64,000 nucleotides of DNA, taken from assembly GCF_017498545.1 (NCBI RefSeq), contig NZ_CP071793.1, positions 8,116,256 through 8,180,255 on the forward strand, in the 5' to 3' direction. The position numbers and the translations under genes are program-made. Position 1 is the first letter of the stretch, and every line of letters starts with the position of its first letter. Positions 62,413-64,000 of this stretch are shown here, piece by piece. The notes under the pieces are model-generated. The model had not been told where the DNA came from and searched no databases. It was given only the letters and a program-made list of their open reading frames with translations. The stretch comes from Sulfidibacter corallicola. Its GTDB lineage: Bacteria; Acidobacteriota; Holophagae; Acanthopleuribacterales; Acanthopleuribacteraceae.

Positions 62413-63304
62413 ATTCTTTTGTTGGTTTGAAAGCGTAAGAAATGGATCATTAAGTAAAAAATGAACGAGCGCCTATTCAAAAACAGATGTTTTGAAAGGG
62501 TTCCTCTGGATGGGCCGGGTTTCAAATGCTAACGGGTATCAGTCGTCCATGCAGTCGTGTTTCATCTGGTTTTTTGAAACGGGACAATTTTGTCCACGAA
62601 TCACTCGAATTACACGAATCAAAGCATTACCACGGAATGATTCTCGGAGTGCAATCGGTCCTTTAAAAAATCGAGAGCACGGGATCCGAAGATGATTTTT
62701 TAATTCGTGTCAATCTGTGTGATTCGTGGACAGACTTTTTTAGCCAGAGATGAGCCACAAGTGGATGGTTTCACGGAAGGTCACAGAGATAACCCAACCA
62801 AGTCTCATTGCGGTAAGCTGTTTTAAAAATTAAGGTAGTAGAAATATTTCAGATAACTGCTCTTTTGTTGGTTTGAAAGCGTAAGAAATGGATCATTAAG
62901 TAAGAAATAAACGAGTGCCTATCCGGAAACAGATGTTTTGAAAGGGTTCCTCTGGATAGGGCGGGTTTCAAATGCTAACGGGTGTCAGTCGTCCACGCAG
63001 TCGTGTTTCATCTGGTTTCTTGAAACGGGACAATTTTGTCCACGAATCACTCGAATTACACGAATCAAAGGATTACCAGGGAATGATACTCGGAGTGCAA
63101 TCGGTCCATTAAAAAATCGGGAGCACGGGATCCGAAGATAATTTTTTAATTCGTGTCAATCGGTGTGATTCGTGGACAGACATTTTTAGCCAGAGATGAG
63201 CCACAAGGAGATGGTTTCACGGAAGGTCCCAGAGATAACGCAACCAAGTCACATTGCGGTAAGCTGTATTGAAAATTGAGGTAGTAGAGATAGTTCAGAT
63301 AACT
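62413..63304. repeat. 446-bp tandem duplication
   Basis: Two adjacent copies (about 62413-62858 and 62859-63304) share TTTGTTGGTTTGAAAGCG, GTTTTGAAAGGGTTCCTCTG, GGGACAATTTTGTCCACGAA and GTGTGATTCGTGGACAGAC at a constant offset of 446. Within each copy a GTCCACGAATCACTCGAATT phrase and a downstream ATTCGTGTCAATC... GATTCGTGGACAG phrase are inverted relative to one another about 110 bases apart, so each copy could fold into a long imperfect hairpin. The 67-codon frames in both copies are not supported as genes. Confidence 0.88.
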
Positions 63305-63468
63305 GCTTGATGAGATATGATGCCGTACCTATCCAACATTTCGGTCCACGGCCCCGGACGAGCCCGGTACCTAGTTTGACAACGCCTTCTCCGTGACCGC
63401 GAGCGCTCCAAACCTCCTCGCCACAACGGATTCCCAAGAGGTGATCCAACCTCCGGAAACTCCGTGGA

Positions 63469-63759
63469 CTCTCTTGAAACAAAGTGGTGTATTCAACCTG
63501 AGCTGGGTCTTGCCGTCGTCAAATCTTGATCAGGAAGGCAGGAATGATCGAAACCAGGAAAAGCAGGGCCATGATTCGACACCAAATGCGGATCCTTTCC
63601 TGGTTTCCGATGTTCATGGGTTCTCGCTAAATTTTTCGGATGAACGACCCATGGCCCTTCGCCAGAAACCAGGTGGTCTGTTTCTTTCTCGAAATCGAGC
63701 TGGGTATGCCCGCTGGTTCGCGGCTCTTATGTAACAAACTCTGTAAAGCTCGAAGATAA
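63469..63759. repeat. 291-bp dispersed repeat, copy 2
   Basis: This copy matches 9413-9703 without indels. Its last 29 bases overlap the start of the inverted-repeat right arm (63731). A 113-codon frame spans it, but frame conservation with copy 1 is no better than base conservation, so no gene is called. Confidence 0.9.
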
Positions 63760-63940
63760 AGATAAAAACCTAAAAAGGCGGATGTGCAGGGAGTTCGTCG
63801 AAAAATGTCGGCCCGGCGGGCCAACTTACTGCAACGACGCCCCTCTCACAAATGCGGGAACTCCCAAACGATTCGCTTCGATTAGTTACCCACCTGAAAC
63901 CCGGTGGTCCGGCAATCCGGCCCCCGGCCTGGGCGGCGAC
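63731..63940. repeat. right arm of the long inverted repeat
   Basis: Reverse complement of 62101-62294, with GTAACAAACTCTGTAAAGCT at its inner end and a GGCCTGGGCGGCGA segment at its outer end. It holds the TCGGCCCGGCGGGCCAA palindrome and a segment like 9890-10060. The remaining bases to 64000 contain no supported gene. Confidence 0.88.
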
Positions 63941-64000
63941 TCAGTGGTAAAAAAAAGCAGTCACGAACCCAACCCGCGAAGCACCCAACCTCCGCCCAAT

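Noticed and set aside
62492..62695. 67-codon frame repeated at 62938-63141
   Set aside because: Conservation follows from the 446-bp tandem duplication; composition is unlike genes here and no binding site is present.

Overview
The window is about 64 kb of a high-G+C bacterial chromosome with many non-coding repeats. I see no rRNA, tRNA or CRISPR array. The gene content suggests a predatory or marine member of the Acidobacteriota, perhaps near Acanthopleuribacter/Sulfidibacter: PknB-type kinases with long TPR tails, ECF sigma factors of the short two-domain type, a TPR-CHAT protease, exported metalloproteases with PKD domains, and long repeat-filled gaps. That placement is inference from style, not a search result; Myxococcota or Planctomycetota are less likely alternatives.

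Layout. 0-10 kb: the start of an alpha/beta hydrolase gene, a frameshifted M43 metalloprotease, a long array of hairpin repeats carrying an intact IS1182-family element, and a large exported beta-propeller protein. 10-18 kb: an Ada-AlkA fusion overlapping ogt (alkylation repair), a PEP-mutase/isocitrate-lyase family enzyme, and a three-gene unit (isochorismatase-like hydrolase, VOC protein, MFS exporter) divergent from a LysR regulator. 18-21.6 kb: a pentapeptide-repeat protein, a Uma2 remnant, a class 3 lipase and a small exported protein. 22-27.5 kb: an ECF sigma factor with a Ser/Thr kinase-TPR protein, then an RstAB-like two-component system. 28-37 kb: an exported flavin amine oxidase, two tandem paralogous exported proteins of lower G+C, an FGE-like protein and a GNAT acetyltransferase, separated by three copies of a 165-bp repeat. 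37-40 kb: beta-carbonic anhydrase, then an HMG-CoA-synthase-like enzyme with its own acyl carrier protein, resembling part of a polyketide beta-branching cassette. 40-52.7 kb: a second kinase-TPR protein, two tandem exported paralogs, three ECF sigma genes, and an apparent operon of sigma factor, zinc-finger anti-sigma factor, exported TPR-CHAT protease and a 56-residue Gly/His-rich peptide. 53-62 kb: an exported M4 metalloprotease, a LytS/LytR-like two-component system, an exported repeat protein and a cytoplasmic C25-like cysteine peptidase. 62-64 kb: gene-free repeats, including a 446-bp tandem duplication inside inverted arms of about 200 bp.

The most interesting candidate system is the sigma/anti-sigma/TPR-CHAT/peptide operon at 47953-52721. 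It puts a caspase-like protease beside a membrane anti-sigma factor, which recalls the logic by which Craspase (TPR-CHAT Csx29) controls a sigma factor, but without any CRISPR component and with the protease apparently exported. A second theme is the dispersed hairpin repeat family: stems in different copies differ by compensatory changes, and the IS1182-family element has inserted into the centre of one such palindrome with a 7-bp target duplication.
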